Shown: positions 1 to 9,773 of the stretch, one piece after another
Position numbering within the stretch: position 1 is the stretch's first letter
How the letters are laid out: the number at the start of each line of letters is the position of its first letter
Assembly (NCBI GenBank): GCA_902788345.1
Contig: CADAJP010000004.1
Coordinates: 92,116-156,115, forward strand
DNA from: an uncultured bacterium
Lineage (GTDB): Bacteria > Cyanobacteriota > Vampirovibrionia > Gastranaerophilales > Gastranaerophilaceae
DNA: 64,000 nucleotides
Reading direction: 5' to 3'
Position numbers and translations under genes: made by a program
Notes under the pieces: generated by a model
Databases searched by the model: none
What the model saw: only the letters and a program-made list of their open reading frames with translations
What the model was told of the DNA's origin: nothing

Positions 1-629
1 AGGGTTTTTAATAATTCCATAATGCACAAATAGTGTGAAACTGCCCCTGCGATTACAAAAATATGCCAAATGCAGTGCATGTATCTTTTCTTGGACAAAT
101 AAAATATGCATCCGCCGGAATATAATAATCCTCCTGCTAACATTAGCCAAAAGGCATTTTGACCGGCTTTTGTCCAGATGGTGTAAGCAAGAAATACAGA
201 AAGCCAGCCCATAACAAGATATAATCCTGTTGACAGGTATTTGAATTTTAATGTAAGACAAGAATAAACTATTCCCGTGATTGCTAAATACCATGTCATT
301 GCAAGTAAAGCCACTGATAGAGGAAAATCAACCGTCAGTAATAATACAGGAGTGTATGTTCCTGCAATCAGCATAAATATTGCACTATGGTCAATTCTGC
401 GAAAAACTTTTTTGGCTGTTTCATTTACCATTGCGTGATAAAGTGCAGAGGATTGAAATAATACAAATAGCATTGAACCAAATATAGCAGTAGAAGCTGT
501 TTCCATTGCATTGTGAGAATTGACTGCAAGCATGACAATTGCATATATCGCAAACATTGCACCTAAAGAATGTGTAAAAGCATTCGCAAATTCTTCTTTT
601 GGTGTGTATTTAATTCCCTCTTCTTCCAT
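1..629 (-). CDS. Hemolysin III / YqfA family membrane protein (partial, C-terminal end cut by window edge)
   Basis: The minus-strand frame is open from an ATG at 629 to the window edge, about 209 residues, close to the usual length of the family, so little is missing. An AAGGG ribosome site lies about 8 nt before the ATG. Hallmarks seen in the translation are SSALYH, DHSAIFMLIAGTYTP and a C-terminal HCIWH, which supply the conserved His residues of the HlyIII/PAQR superfamily, plus about seven hydrophobic segments. The protein is an integral inner-membrane protein; the bacterial members' biochemical role is poorly defined despite the hemolysin name. It lies 40 bp downstream of corA on the same strand and is probably cotranscribed. 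Confidence 0.88.
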   Translation of the reverse strand, partial: MEEEGIKYTPKEEFANAFTHSLGAMFAIYAIVMLAVNSHNAMETASTAIFGSMLFVLFQSSALYHAMVNETAKKVFRRIDHSAIFMLIAGTYTPVLLLTVDFPLSVALLAMTWYLAITGIVYSCLTLKFKYLSTGLYLVMGWLSVFLAYTIWTKAGQNAFWLMLAGGLLYSGGCIFYLSKKRYMHCIWHIFVIAGAVSHYLCIMELLKT

Positions 630-669
630 ATTTTTATCCCTTTTATGTTTATCAAACAGCCGATTTTTA

Positions 670-1629
670 TTACATCATTCCTTTTTTATTAAAGAAAAAT
701 GCTGCAATACAGGTTGCCAAAACAGATATACTTATAACAATACCAAATCCGAACGGATTTGCTCCAAACGGCATAGGGACATTCATTCCCCAAAAACTAC
801 CAATCATTGTAGGAATAGACATAATGATTGTAATTGCTGCCAAAAATCTCATAACAAGGTTTAGGTTGTTATTGATTATTGATGCCATGCAATCCATCAT
901 ACTTTCAAGAATTGTCCTGTGCATTTCAACCATTTCAGATGCCTGTTTATTTTCAATGATAACGTCTTCAAGCATATCAATATCGTCTTCGGTGAATTTA
1001 ACAATAGACTGAAGGTTGCCGGTGTTGGCATGTACCATTCTTAACAGTTTTTGTAATACCAGCTGATTGTCTTTGAGTGATGTTGTAAAGTAAACCAAAG
1101 ATTTTTGAATTTCCATCAGCTGAAACAAAGCTTTATTATTTGTAGTTCTTCTTAAAGATTCTTCAATGCTTTCTGTTTGTTTGTTGATTATATTAAGGTA
1201 TCTGAGGTAAAATTTTGCGGCCCTGAACAATATGCTGAGCATAAAATTCGCCTTTTTTCTTGTGTCAAAGAATTTTGCTGTATCTTCGTTAAAAGAATTA
1301 ATAATTTTATTCTCTCTTGAACAAACAGTAATCATACTTTCAGGTGTGAAAATTAAACCTAAAGGCATTGTGTCAAAGTTGCCTTCCTCGTCCATAATCG
1401 GAACATTTGTGATGACTAATAAATTGCCGTCTTCAAATTCCATACGAGATAACTCATCCGCGTCTAATGAGTTGTTAAGGAAACTTTCATCTAAATCTAA
1501 AACAAGTGAAACCTGCTGTATTTCTTCACGTGTCGGATTAATCAGATTGAACCAAGAACCTGAAACAGCTTCGTTCAATTCTAATTTTGCTAATGTTCCG
1601 TCATCCTGAGTTTTTGTTATCTCAAGCAT
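670..1629 (-). CDS. corA: CorA-family divalent cation (Mg2+) transporter
   Basis: A 319-residue protein with a long charged N-terminal cytoplasmic domain (residues 1-250, including the helical stretch around 150-250) followed by two C-terminal membrane segments. The signature Gly-Met-Asn loop is seen as FWGMNVPMP between the two helices, around residue 280. CorA forms pentameric channels for Mg2+ and Co2+ in the inner membrane. An AGGTGGT ribosome site precedes the ATG. The downstream hemolysin III-like gene is probably in the same operon. Paralogues of CorA can carry Zn2+ or other metals, so the ion is inferred from the family. Confidence 0.9.
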   Translation of the reverse strand: MLEITKTQDDGTLAKLELNEAVSGSWFNLINPTREEIQQVSLVLDLDESFLNNSLDADELSRMEFEDGNLLVITNVPIMDEEGNFDTMPLGLIFTPESMITVCSRENKIINSFNEDTAKFFDTRKKANFMLSILFRAAKFYLRYLNIINKQTESIEESLRRTTNNKALFQLMEIQKSLVYFTTSLKDNQLVLQKLLRMVHANTGNLQSIVKFTEDDIDMLEDVIIENKQASEMVEMHRTILESMMDCMASIINNNLNLVMRFLAAITIIMSIPTMIGSFWGMNVPMPFGANPFGFGIVISISVLATCIAAFFFNKKGMM

Positions 1630-1711
1630 AGCACCACCTGTAACTGTTTCTACATTTACATTAAACTATACTCAGAAAATAATTTCAATACTGCAATTTA
1701 ATGACTTTTAA

Positions 1712-3796
1712 TTATGCAACTTCTTTGTTCAAAAAACCTTGCATTGTCGGTTTGCTTGAAGGTACTAAAGGTGCTTGCTGAGCCTGTGTTTTATTTGAAA
1801 TTTTGTTTTCTTCAGCTCTTCTTTTTTCTGTCATGTGTTTGCAGTAATCCGTCAAACCAATGATTAATCCAGGAACTAATACGATTGTTGACAAGAAATC
1901 AAATGCACTGTTGCAGGTTTTTGCGTGAGTAAGCAATTTGTTTTTTCCATGGAATTTGCTGTAGAATTTGTCAATAAGCTCCGGCAACTCTTCTTTTGCA
2001 GTACGCAAAGCCTGTTTAATTTCTTCTTTTGTCGCATTTGCAAATGTTTTGCTTTCATCTTTTGAAACTTTTTTAAGGATTTCTTCTGTTACCTTTTTAA
2101 TTTCTTTGTCCTGAGATAAAGCTTTTTTGATATTGCCATTTGAACCTTCAATAAATTCAACAAATCCGTTAACACCGTCTTTGAAATCTTTGATATTGGT
2201 GTATTTAGATTCAAGTTCTTTGCTTGATAATACGGTATGTCTTGTATTTGCAGGGTTTAAATAATCCCAAGTCTTTTGTAAAATATTGCGGCCTTCAAGA
2301 TTTTTATTGTTTAATGCAAGTCCGGTAACTTTTGTAAATCCGTCAGAGAATAATCTTGCAAGTGCTTTTGCACCAAATAACAACGCAGTAAATGCGGTCA
2401 TGTCACGAACAACGATTTCGCTGAAATCATATTTATCCTGAGCATGAACAAGTCTTGGCGGTATGCAAGCGCCGTAAAGCAATACAGACATAGCCTGACC
2501 TTGTATAATCGGTCCGTTCAATTCAAATATATCTGAAATTTCTTTAAGTTTTTTGCTGCCAAAAATTTTGTTACCGATATTTTCAAGAACAGAAGTCTTT
2601 GAGCCGAAGCTTACTTGTCTGCGGTCTTGTGCAATTTTTGAATTATCTCTTTCAATTTTGTTTGCAACAACTTTAGATACCGGTTCATCATCGTTCATCA
2701 ATGCCGGATTCTTTCCGCCTGTACCCATGTTATACAATTTAGGGATTTGTGTATAGAACAAAGCAACAGCCGTAAATAATCCAAGATTTGTTAATATTCT
2801 TGAACCAAGTTTTTTGCCTGTAAATTTGTTCATAAAATCTTCAATATTGGCATCTTTTGCATTTTTAAGAACTCCATGCATAGATTTAACGGCATCGTCA
2901 AAATAATTACTCATTGCTTCTGTTAATTTGTCAATGCTGCCATGTTTAATATCTGTGCCGTTAGAAGCTTTTATTGATATACCCATGTGGTTTGATGTTC
3001 CGCCGACATATTTTTTCTTCAATTCAATAAAGTCGTCAGCAACAGAAGATCCAATTTGTGCTAATTTTTCATCACGAGCTTTTTTATTTTTCGGTAATAA
3101 GCGGGCGAATGTTCCTTTTTTATTGAATTCTTCTATTACATCATCAATTTGTGCTTGTTTAGTTGCAAATTTTTCAGCCAATTCCTCAACATTATCTACT
3201 TTTAATGCTTTAGGATTGTCATTGATGGTTGTTTCTATAACTTCTTTAAATACTGATTTATAGAAATCTTTTTTATTTGCGGTTTTATCAATTATTGCCT
3301 GTTTGTTATTGTTTGCATAATCCGTAAATATATTTTTAAATCCGTCAATATAATCAAGTTTAACGCTGTTGCCTCTGCCGAATTTTTTGTTAATACCTTT
3401 TAACAGAAAATATGGAATCACAAATGCACTTGGACCGGTGATAATTTCGCGGATACCTTCTTTTCTTGCATAAGCCCAGTTAAGTTCGCGTTTAGGCTCA
3501 CCGTTTTTATCAAGAATTTCGTTGCCGTTTTGGTCAACTTTTTTCTTTCCGCCTCTTTTTAAACCTTTATACACACGAGGAGCAATAAATCCTAAGCCGT
3601 CCTGTATGCAGAATGATGCAGCAAATCCGCCGGCAGCAATAAAATCCATTAAGCCGACAATAATATTAGGAGATTTCCCCGTAAAATTCACACTGCTGCG
3701 CGCAGGTGCATATGCACGAGGGGCTTGTATATTTTCATTATTATTTTTTTTCAAGTTTGCAGAATTAATATTCTGACTTACTGATTTTACCTGCAT
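1712..3796 (-). CDS. Unknown multi-pass membrane protein with N-terminal FTGK motif
   Basis: About 694 residues. I chose the ATG at 3796 (protein starts MQVKSVSQN) because GTAGGG lies just upstream; the frame also extends 18 nt further to a TTG at 3814. A short Asn/Ser-rich, positively charged N-terminus leads to VNFTGK at about residues 37-42, then a hydrophobic segment, a long Lys-rich soluble part, and further hydrophobic stretches near 325-345, 430-480 and 645-665. The layout (leader, FTG motif, paired hydrophobic segments, Lys-rich linker) resembles the genes at 6047-7069 and 51818-54075. No enzyme motif is recognised. Function unknown; probably lineage-specific. It stands alone, with about 200 bp of AT-rich DNA upstream. 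Confidence 0.75.
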   Translation of the reverse strand: MQVKSVSQNINSANLKKNNNENIQAPRAYAPARSSVNFTGKSPNIIVGLMDFIAAGGFAASFCIQDGLGFIAPRVYKGLKRGGKKKVDQNGNEILDKNGEPKRELNWAYARKEGIREIITGPSAFVIPYFLLKGINKKFGRGNSVKLDYIDGFKNIFTDYANNNKQAIIDKTANKKDFYKSVFKEVIETTINDNPKALKVDNVEELAEKFATKQAQIDDVIEEFNKKGTFARLLPKNKKARDEKLAQIGSSVADDFIELKKKYVGGTSNHMGISIKASNGTDIKHGSIDKLTEAMSNYFDDAVKSMHGVLKNAKDANIEDFMNKFTGKKLGSRILTNLGLFTAVALFYTQIPKLYNMGTGGKNPALMNDDEPVSKVVANKIERDNSKIAQDRRQVSFGSKTSVLENIGNKIFGSKKLKEISDIFELNGPIIQGQAMSVLLYGACIPPRLVHAQDKYDFSEIVVRDMTAFTALLFGAKALARLFSDGFTKVTGLALNNKNLEGRNILQKTWDYLNPANTRHTVLSSKELESKYTNIKDFKDGVNGFVEFIEGSNGNIKKALSQDKEIKKVTEEILKKVSKDESKTFANATKEEIKQALRTAKEELPELIDKFYSKFHGKNKLLTHAKTCNSAFDFLSTIVLVPGLIIGLTDYCKHMTEKRRAEENKISNKTQAQQAPLVPSSKPTMQGFLNKEVA

Positions 3797-4005
3797 AATC
3801 CCTACTAATTTCAAAACCTGCTACATATATAGATAAAAACAATGTTTGCTATTTAATTGTCTTTTTATCGGGTTATGTTTCAAAACTTTTACATTTATTA
3901 ACCATGCAAAATTTTGGAACAAGTGTACTTATTATACTTAATCAGAAAAATTTTTTCAAGTTATTTACTACAATTATAACAAATCTGTTACAAATATTAT
4001 TGAAT

Positions 4006-5997
4006 TTATGTTTCAAATTCTTTTCTTATGTCAATTTTCCCTTCAGTCATTATGTATATTTTTTGTGATATTTTCTCTGCCCAATCGTCAAAGCCTTCAA
4101 TTTGTTTGTTTTTTGCCATTTTATCTATTACTTTTAGCTGTTTTTCAATGTTTTTTGCAACCCTTTTATTGTCTATAATCCATGTTTTAACATCTTTTTG
4201 AGATTTTATTTTGTTGCATGTTTTACAAAGACCAATCAGGTTGTCTGTTGATTCAGAACCGCCTTTTGATGTCGCAAGAAGATGATCTGCGGTTGCGATA
4301 TTCGTTTTGAATATATTAAATACAACCGTATAAATCGGATTTTCTTTGCGGTTACTGAGTTTGTTTTCGCTGGTTGTAATTCTGTGTGTAATAATTGCTC
4401 TTTTTACTTGTGTGGTAAAGGCATATATTGCTTTTACCGGTGCTTTTTCAATATCAAGGGGATTAAGACACATATTGTAATATGTAATTAACTCATCATC
4501 TAAATATGCTTTTGAATGTATGTATTTTCTTATATGCATGCCAAATAAGTCATAATTTTTCAGTTGTTCGGGCGAACCTTCGTATAGGTAATAGTTTCTT
4601 TGCTCATTGTATCTTTTTAATTCAAACTTCAATCTTTTTTCGGTAAAATTGTCGGCTTTTTTCTTGAAAATTCTTAAGAATTCTTCGTCTGTTGCGTTAG
4701 GGTAATCTTTGGCAGTGCTGATAAACATGTTTGCATAAGGTTTTGCGTTTGCTCCGACATATTTATCATACTTTTTTAGCAGTTGAGCGAAGTCTTGAAT
4801 GCTTTTACAGTCCCTCATTTCATCTTCTATATGTTTTCTCATATCATGCGTGAGCATGGTCGAACCGCATTCTGCGCATGGAATGTCAACTTTTGATTGT
4901 TGAATAGGGTAAAATATTTCATGCCTTGATGCACTATGCTGCAGGTTTCTAAACGATTTTATTTCTTCTTCGGTAAAATTGATTTTTCCTTTTGTAATTT
5001 TTGTCATGTTAAGACAAAAAGCCTTTATATAGTCTTTTGAGTCCTCTATTTTGTTATGTCCTATTAAATATGTAATATCAGCAAGATATGTATCGATATA
5101 GGTTTTATTTTTCGGATTGTTTATATCATGCATAAAAGTACTTTTTGACTGAATTGCTTTACAGTTTTCACAAACAAGTACTTTGTTATTAGGCAGTCCT
5201 TCATGCTGCGGGTATTTATCTATAGGAACTACAGTGTTTACGGATTTTGAAAATATATTTTTTACTATTGCAGAAGCAATTTTATCTTCGTTTTTGTCGC
5301 TTTCGTCAATGGCGTAAAAAGACCTGTTATAGTCATTTGCCGTAACAATAGGCTTGAGAGTTTTCATTCTTATCTGATTGGCTTTATCAGGGTGTAAATG
5401 TAAAAAGTCGATATATTCGTTTATGATATTTTTATAAACGTTATAATCCTGTTTTGTATGTATTTTTGCTACAATTTCATTTGCGCTTTGGCTGTAGTTT
5501 TCAGGAAGATTCAGCCATTTAGTATATTCGTTTAATTCATCTCTTATGTTGTGGACAATAGCTTTCTTTGCCATGTATGAATTTTTTTTCATTTCAGAGT
5601 AAAATTGCATCATGTTCATATCGGAAAGGTTTTCGATTCCTTCTGCATCACTGATAATTCTGCGCATGTGTTTCGGTATATATTTTTGATTTTCTTTCAG
5701 TAAAATAACAAATTCTTCCGGTTTTTTAATATTCCCTGCTTCTTTAATTATTTTTTCATATTCATCAGGGGAGAGCATTTTCACTCCGCAGGCTGGACAG
5801 TGAATACCTGTTATATTTCTTGCCTGTTCAAGTCTTGCCGGTTCTGTTGATGTTTCAAACAGCCCGTTGAAAGATATTTCAAATTTGTCGTTGATTGGTG
5901 ATGTGTTGTAAGTGCAGGCAAAATTATTTACAGCACTACTATTCAAAATACTGTTGTTATTTTTAAAATTAAATAATTTTACCGAAGGAATTATCAT
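4006..5997 (-). CDS. Duplicated zinc-ribbon/HNH endonuclease-like protein
   Basis: A 663-residue protein. The C-terminal part has a clear HNH nuclease core: A-D-H (D571, H572), a GG-containing turn, N-L-x-x-L-C-x-x-C-N (C591, C594) and K-S-x-K. The protein is internally duplicated. Residues about 65-350 repeat residues about 372-663: each half opens with C-x-x-C-G-x-x-M-L (C67/C70 and C374/C377), continues with a helical region, and ends with an N-I-F...C-x-x-C block (C276/C279 and C591/C594). In the first half the Asp-His pair is replaced by V-P, so only the second nuclease core looks competent. An I-S-F-N-G motif sits near residue 43, as in other unknown proteins here. The next gene (7069-6047) lies upstream, 49 bp away. 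Substrate and biological role are unknown. Confidence 0.75.
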   Translation of the reverse strand: MIIPSVKLFNFKNNNSILNSSAVNNFACTYNTSPINDKFEISFNGLFETSTEPARLEQARNITGIHCPACGVKMLSPDEYEKIIKEAGNIKKPEEFVILLKENQKYIPKHMRRIISDAEGIENLSDMNMMQFYSEMKKNSYMAKKAIVHNIRDELNEYTKWLNLPENYSQSANEIVAKIHTKQDYNVYKNIINEYIDFLHLHPDKANQIRMKTLKPIVTANDYNRSFYAIDESDKNEDKIASAIVKNIFSKSVNTVVPIDKYPQHEGLPNNKVLVCENCKAIQSKSTFMHDINNPKNKTYIDTYLADITYLIGHNKIEDSKDYIKAFCLNMTKITKGKINFTEEEIKSFRNLQHSASRHEIFYPIQQSKVDIPCAECGSTMLTHDMRKHIEDEMRDCKSIQDFAQLLKKYDKYVGANAKPYANMFISTAKDYPNATDEEFLRIFKKKADNFTEKRLKFELKRYNEQRNYYLYEGSPEQLKNYDLFGMHIRKYIHSKAYLDDELITYYNMCLNPLDIEKAPVKAIYAFTTQVKRAIITHRITTSENKLSNRKENPIYTVVFNIFKTNIATADHLLATSKGGSESTDNLIGLCKTCNKIKSQKDVKTWIIDNKRVAKNIEKQLKVIDKMAKNKQIEGFDDWAEKISQKIYIMTEGKIDIRKEFET

Positions 5998-6046
5998 CGT
6001 TAGGATATAACGTTTGAAAAAGATAATTTTGCTATTTTATTAATGA

Positions 6047-7069
6047 TTATGAAGGATGGTCATTTATCAATGCAGATAGCTTTCGTTTTTCAATCATGCG
6101 GTCAATTTTGTCGGAAATATATGTTGAAAATATCGGCAGTATTCCGTAATATATGCCTGCAAATATCAAAGCCGGACGCACAATGTTAATGCCTTCTATA
6201 TATTTCATAAGTTTTGGATCATTTTTATTTGCTTCTTTAAATATTTCAACAAATTTTGCAGTTTTATTTTTAACCGTACTGTCAATGCAATAACCTCCGA
6301 TAACAGTTATGGCTGTTGAAATAATATTGTTATATATAAGTGCGATTTTACTGTTTTCGTTAATGTTTTTGCTCTTTTGTGTTTGGTAAACAGAAGTTGA
6401 TGCAAGTAATATATCTGTCATTGCCGTAATATTTTTGAATATATCTTCATCTTTTAATTGATATTTTTGGGCAAGTTTTTGAATTTTTGTATTGTCTATA
6501 ATTTTAGCAAGTCCTTTGGATAATTTTTCACCGTATTTTCCTGTAAATGCCGGATTATTATAGATAGGCTGTTCTTTTGACTTTTGGTCTTGTTTTTTCA
6601 GGTTTGTATATATTGTCGGAATTTCTTTTGTTTTCAGGAACATTTTATCCATAATAACAGGGATAAGTGCTATTGTCATTACGGATTTAGGAATTGCAAC
6701 AAGCAGTCCTGCACTCAGTTTCATTGCCTGTGTTATAAATTTATAATTTCTTGCTGACGGATTGATTTTGGTTTTAAGGTATTTTTTTGAATTTTTGTCA
6801 ATTCTTTTTATTGCATTTTCAATGGGCAAGGCAATTGCTTCTACCATTGCAAATTTAATCAATCCCGAACTGATAGAATTTGCCATTGCATAAAACTTGT
6901 TTTCTTCTTTAACATCAGGAGTGTTGTAAATTGAAAAAGGCCGCAACCCGAGAGAAAGTACCAAAGATGTTCCTGCCGCAAAAGATGTGCCGTGTTCTGA
7001 TATTTTTTCCAGGCCTTTTCGCAGATATTTATTGGTTAATATTTTATTTGTAATCTTATTTATATGCAT
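6047..7069 (-). CDS. Unknown membrane protein (FTG-motif family)
   Basis: A 340-residue protein with about four to six hydrophobic segments (near 30-50, 75-100, 125-150, 235-260, 300-320) and a central polar region containing PAFTGKYG near residue 175. The order of hydrophobic blocks, the E-x-K-x-Y-A stretch and the P-I-x-x-x-I-K-x-I ending of the second block resemble the proteins at 51818-53332 and 53332-54075. Its ATG directly abuts the TAA of the upstream AsmA-like gene (TAA then ATG with no spacer), so the two are almost certainly translationally coupled. That makes a role in the envelope plausible, but no function can be assigned. Confidence 0.75.
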   Translation of the reverse strand: MHINKITNKILTNKYLRKGLEKISEHGTSFAAGTSLVLSLGLRPFSIYNTPDVKEENKFYAMANSISSGLIKFAMVEAIALPIENAIKRIDKNSKKYLKTKINPSARNYKFITQAMKLSAGLLVAIPKSVMTIALIPVIMDKMFLKTKEIPTIYTNLKKQDQKSKEQPIYNNPAFTGKYGEKLSKGLAKIIDNTKIQKLAQKYQLKDEDIFKNITAMTDILLASTSVYQTQKSKNINENSKIALIYNNIISTAITVIGGYCIDSTVKNKTAKFVEIFKEANKNDPKLMKYIEGINIVRPALIFAGIYYGILPIFSTYISDKIDRMIEKRKLSALINDHPS

Positions 7070-9691
7070 TTATTTTCTTAAATCCTTTAGTGTTACTTTT
7101 AATTTGTCGGATTTATTCGGGTTACCCTGTATAGATACTCTGAATGTCGATATTTCATCCCCAATCCCGGCCTTTATTTCAGGTATCATTTTTACTTTAT
7201 CTTCATACATTATAATTGAATGTTCAGGTTTAAATACTACTTTGTATATCAGGTTAAGCGGAATTTTAAAAATTCGGATTTTCTTTGCGAGAGTTTTGTT
7301 TCTTTGACCGAAAATATCAATTTCCCCGTACTCTGTTTCCACATTATATTCCCCTTCAATATACAGACCTAAATAGTTGCTTTTTGAAAATATTTTTATA
7401 TTTTCAAGTTTTTCGTTAATCATATCAAACGAGCCGTAAAGATTTGAATGGAACGAGTCGGGCTTGGAAAAATCTATATTTGTTATTTTTGAGAGTACAT
7501 ATTTTTTTGCCGGTTTGTTTGGGTTTTTGCGTTTTATAGAAAATTCACGGGTGCCGATTTTGGGAAGATATCCATCTTTTACTGCAAAAGTGGCTTTAGC
7601 TTTAATGTCATTTAATTTGTTTTTTGTTATGAGGTGTAAGGTTGCGAATGCTACCCCTTCAATTTGGTTCGGCAATTTAAACATGTGGGTTGCAACATCA
7701 TTTGAATCAATGTCTGATGCAAAAAATTGTATATCGGAGGAATCATTATTAAGATTATATATTCCTTTTGCGCTTAGTAAACCTTTTGCATATTCGGCTT
7801 TTGGCATTATAAAGTTGACGATTTTATTTCGCATACCGCCCTGAATATTTACATTTCTTACATCAAATTTGTTACCGTAGATTCTGTCAACAATTATCCT
7901 GCCCTGTTCTATAATTAGTTCTGTTTTCTTTTTTGATATTTTAGGTTTGACATTTCCACCTTTTTTAAAGGTTTTTGGTATGGATTTAAGTTCGCCGCTT
8001 TGTAAAAATATACTGACAAGGTGAATGTCAATGTTTTTTACGGTAATCTTGTTGTCTAATATCCTATTGTCAGTTGTTGCGGCTAATTTAATCGGTGCCT
8101 TGTAGAAAGTTCCGTTTGTTTTAAGAGTTATTTTATCTTTTTCAAAGTTCAGATTTGTACTTTTCAGGAACAAAAATTTATCATGTGAGGCATTGTATAA
8201 GTTCATTGTTCCTAAAATTGTTTTGTTTGTAAAATCAATATTTACATCCGTATCAAAAGTTCCCTTGTCTGCAAAGTCTTTGATAAATGATTTAATATAA
8301 GCTATAGGAACTTCTCCGTTTGATTTTATGTTGAGTTTTTTGAGAGTATATGTTCCGTTTTCTTTGTCAATAAGTCCGCTTCCTGAGAGAATATCTTTGT
8401 TATCTGCCTTGTAAGAAAGCCTTTTTATTACCATAGGAATACCGTTTTTGTGCGTATGCATTGTAATTTCTCTTGTCTGGCCTGTGTTGTCTAAATCACC
8501 CCAGGTTGATAATAAATTATTCCCTTTTGGAATGGTAAGATAATAATACACATCTACAATGCCGTCATCGTGAGTGTGGTATTTGACTTTTGCCGGAGTA
8601 TATCCGCTTATTGCAACATTAGGATAATATTTTTTTACAATGTTGTTTGTAAATTTTGACTCGACATTTCCTTTAACATCAAGGTCTTTGGTTGCTATTC
8701 CGTTTATTATAACATCTGTTGTAACAGGTTCAGGGCCAAACAATCCTTCTGTTTTTGCTTTCATTGTTTTGTCTTTAAAATAATATACTGTTTTTGGAAG
8801 CAATACCGGAATTTTTAATGTTGAAAAATTTGCACTCAAATTATTAGTTGTGCATGTTCCGTAGAATTTTCCTTTTGCGATTTTAAGGTCAACATCCAAA
8901 GTCCCTTTAAAATTTGAAAAATTTTCTAAAAAGTTTTTCTTGTCGGGGTGTTTTAGTTTATATAAATATAAAAATCCTTCTTCAAGCTCTTTTGCCGGAA
9001 GATTATTCCCTTTTATGCTCAGGTTGTCTGTCTTTCCGCTCAAAAATATTTTAGAATGTCCGATTTTAACACTGAAATTATCAAAAGATAATTTGTTTTT
9101 GAAATTAATACTGCCTTTTTCACCTATTATGGCAATATTTTTCAGGTATGGATTTTTTATGCAGGCAAGTATTTCAGTCTTGATTTTTCCATTTTGTTTT
9201 TTAGATTTAATATGTTTTATAAGGGCGGATGTTTTTGGAGTAAGAACAATTACTCCGCTTTGAATATTTATTGTCGGATAAAATGATAAATTAATTTTTT
9301 TATTTTTCTTATCAGCTAATTTTATGTAATTTTTCAGCAAATGAATATTTGCATAAATATTTTTGCTGTCGATTTCTCCTCTTTTGTAATTTAATATTGG
9401 TGCTTTATATTTTAAATCTGATATATCTATCAAGGTTTCTTTTTGCGGGTTTGAAGCAAATACTTTTTTAAAAAATATGGTAAAAGTTAAATCTTTTTTG
9501 GTTTCGAATTTAAAATTTTTAAATTTTAAATCTATACCGGATGCATCAGAAATTTTTTTTTCGATTTTGTTGATGACACGCGGGGAATTCATTATTTTAG
9601 GCAATACTGTTAAAAATAAGCAGTAAAATGAAACAATAACAATCCCTAAACAAATTCCCGTTACTTGTGCAATCTTTCTGAAATTATTCAT
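7070..9691 (-). CDS. AsmA/YhdP-like (DUF3971-type) envelope protein
   Basis: 873 residues: one N-terminal membrane anchor (residues about 8-30), then a long beta-rich periplasmic region, typical of the AsmA/TamB/YhdP bridge-like proteins that help move lipids between inner and outer membrane in diderm bacteria. Repeating short strands and an ending rich in alternating hydrophobic residues (I-K-A-G-I-G-D then S-I-Q-G-N-P) fit the AsmA-like C-terminal domain. The assignment comes from overall architecture, so the exact subfamily is uncertain. There is no Shine-Dalgarno site; a TAAAAT element ends 6 nt before the ATG, suggesting a leaderless start. The 6047-7069 gene follows without a gap. It is divergent from rnhB, 82 bp away. 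Confidence 0.7.
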   Translation of the reverse strand: MNNFRKIAQVTGICLGIVIVSFYCLFLTVLPKIMNSPRVINKIEKKISDASGIDLKFKNFKFETKKDLTFTIFFKKVFASNPQKETLIDISDLKYKAPILNYKRGEIDSKNIYANIHLLKNYIKLADKKNKKINLSFYPTINIQSGVIVLTPKTSALIKHIKSKKQNGKIKTEILACIKNPYLKNIAIIGEKGSINFKNKLSFDNFSVKIGHSKIFLSGKTDNLSIKGNNLPAKELEEGFLYLYKLKHPDKKNFLENFSNFKGTLDVDLKIAKGKFYGTCTTNNLSANFSTLKIPVLLPKTVYYFKDKTMKAKTEGLFGPEPVTTDVIINGIATKDLDVKGNVESKFTNNIVKKYYPNVAISGYTPAKVKYHTHDDGIVDVYYYLTIPKGNNLLSTWGDLDNTGQTREITMHTHKNGIPMVIKRLSYKADNKDILSGSGLIDKENGTYTLKKLNIKSNGEVPIAYIKSFIKDFADKGTFDTDVNIDFTNKTILGTMNLYNASHDKFLFLKSTNLNFEKDKITLKTNGTFYKAPIKLAATTDNRILDNKITVKNIDIHLVSIFLQSGELKSIPKTFKKGGNVKPKISKKKTELIIEQGRIIVDRIYGNKFDVRNVNIQGGMRNKIVNFIMPKAEYAKGLLSAKGIYNLNNDSSDIQFFASDIDSNDVATHMFKLPNQIEGVAFATLHLITKNKLNDIKAKATFAVKDGYLPKIGTREFSIKRKNPNKPAKKYVLSKITNIDFSKPDSFHSNLYGSFDMINEKLENIKIFSKSNYLGLYIEGEYNVETEYGEIDIFGQRNKTLAKKIRIFKIPLNLIYKVVFKPEHSIIMYEDKVKMIPEIKAGIGDEISTFRVSIQGNPNKSDKLKVTLKDLRK

Positions 9692-9732
9692 AGAATGATT
9701 TTATCATGGTGATATTTCTAAATAAAGAGTTA

Positions 9733-9762
9733 TTGAAAAAGTGTAAACGGGTGTGCTATATT
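9733..9762 (+). promoter_or_regulatory. Probable sigma-70 promoter of rnhB with very short leader
   Basis: TTGAAA at 9733-9738, an 18-bp spacer, and TATATT at 9757-9762, preceded by TGC like an extended -10. Transcription would begin near 9769, about 5 nt before the rnhB ATG at 9774, leaving no room for a Shine-Dalgarno site. Confidence 0.5.
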
Positions 9763-9773
9763 GTGATTGATTT

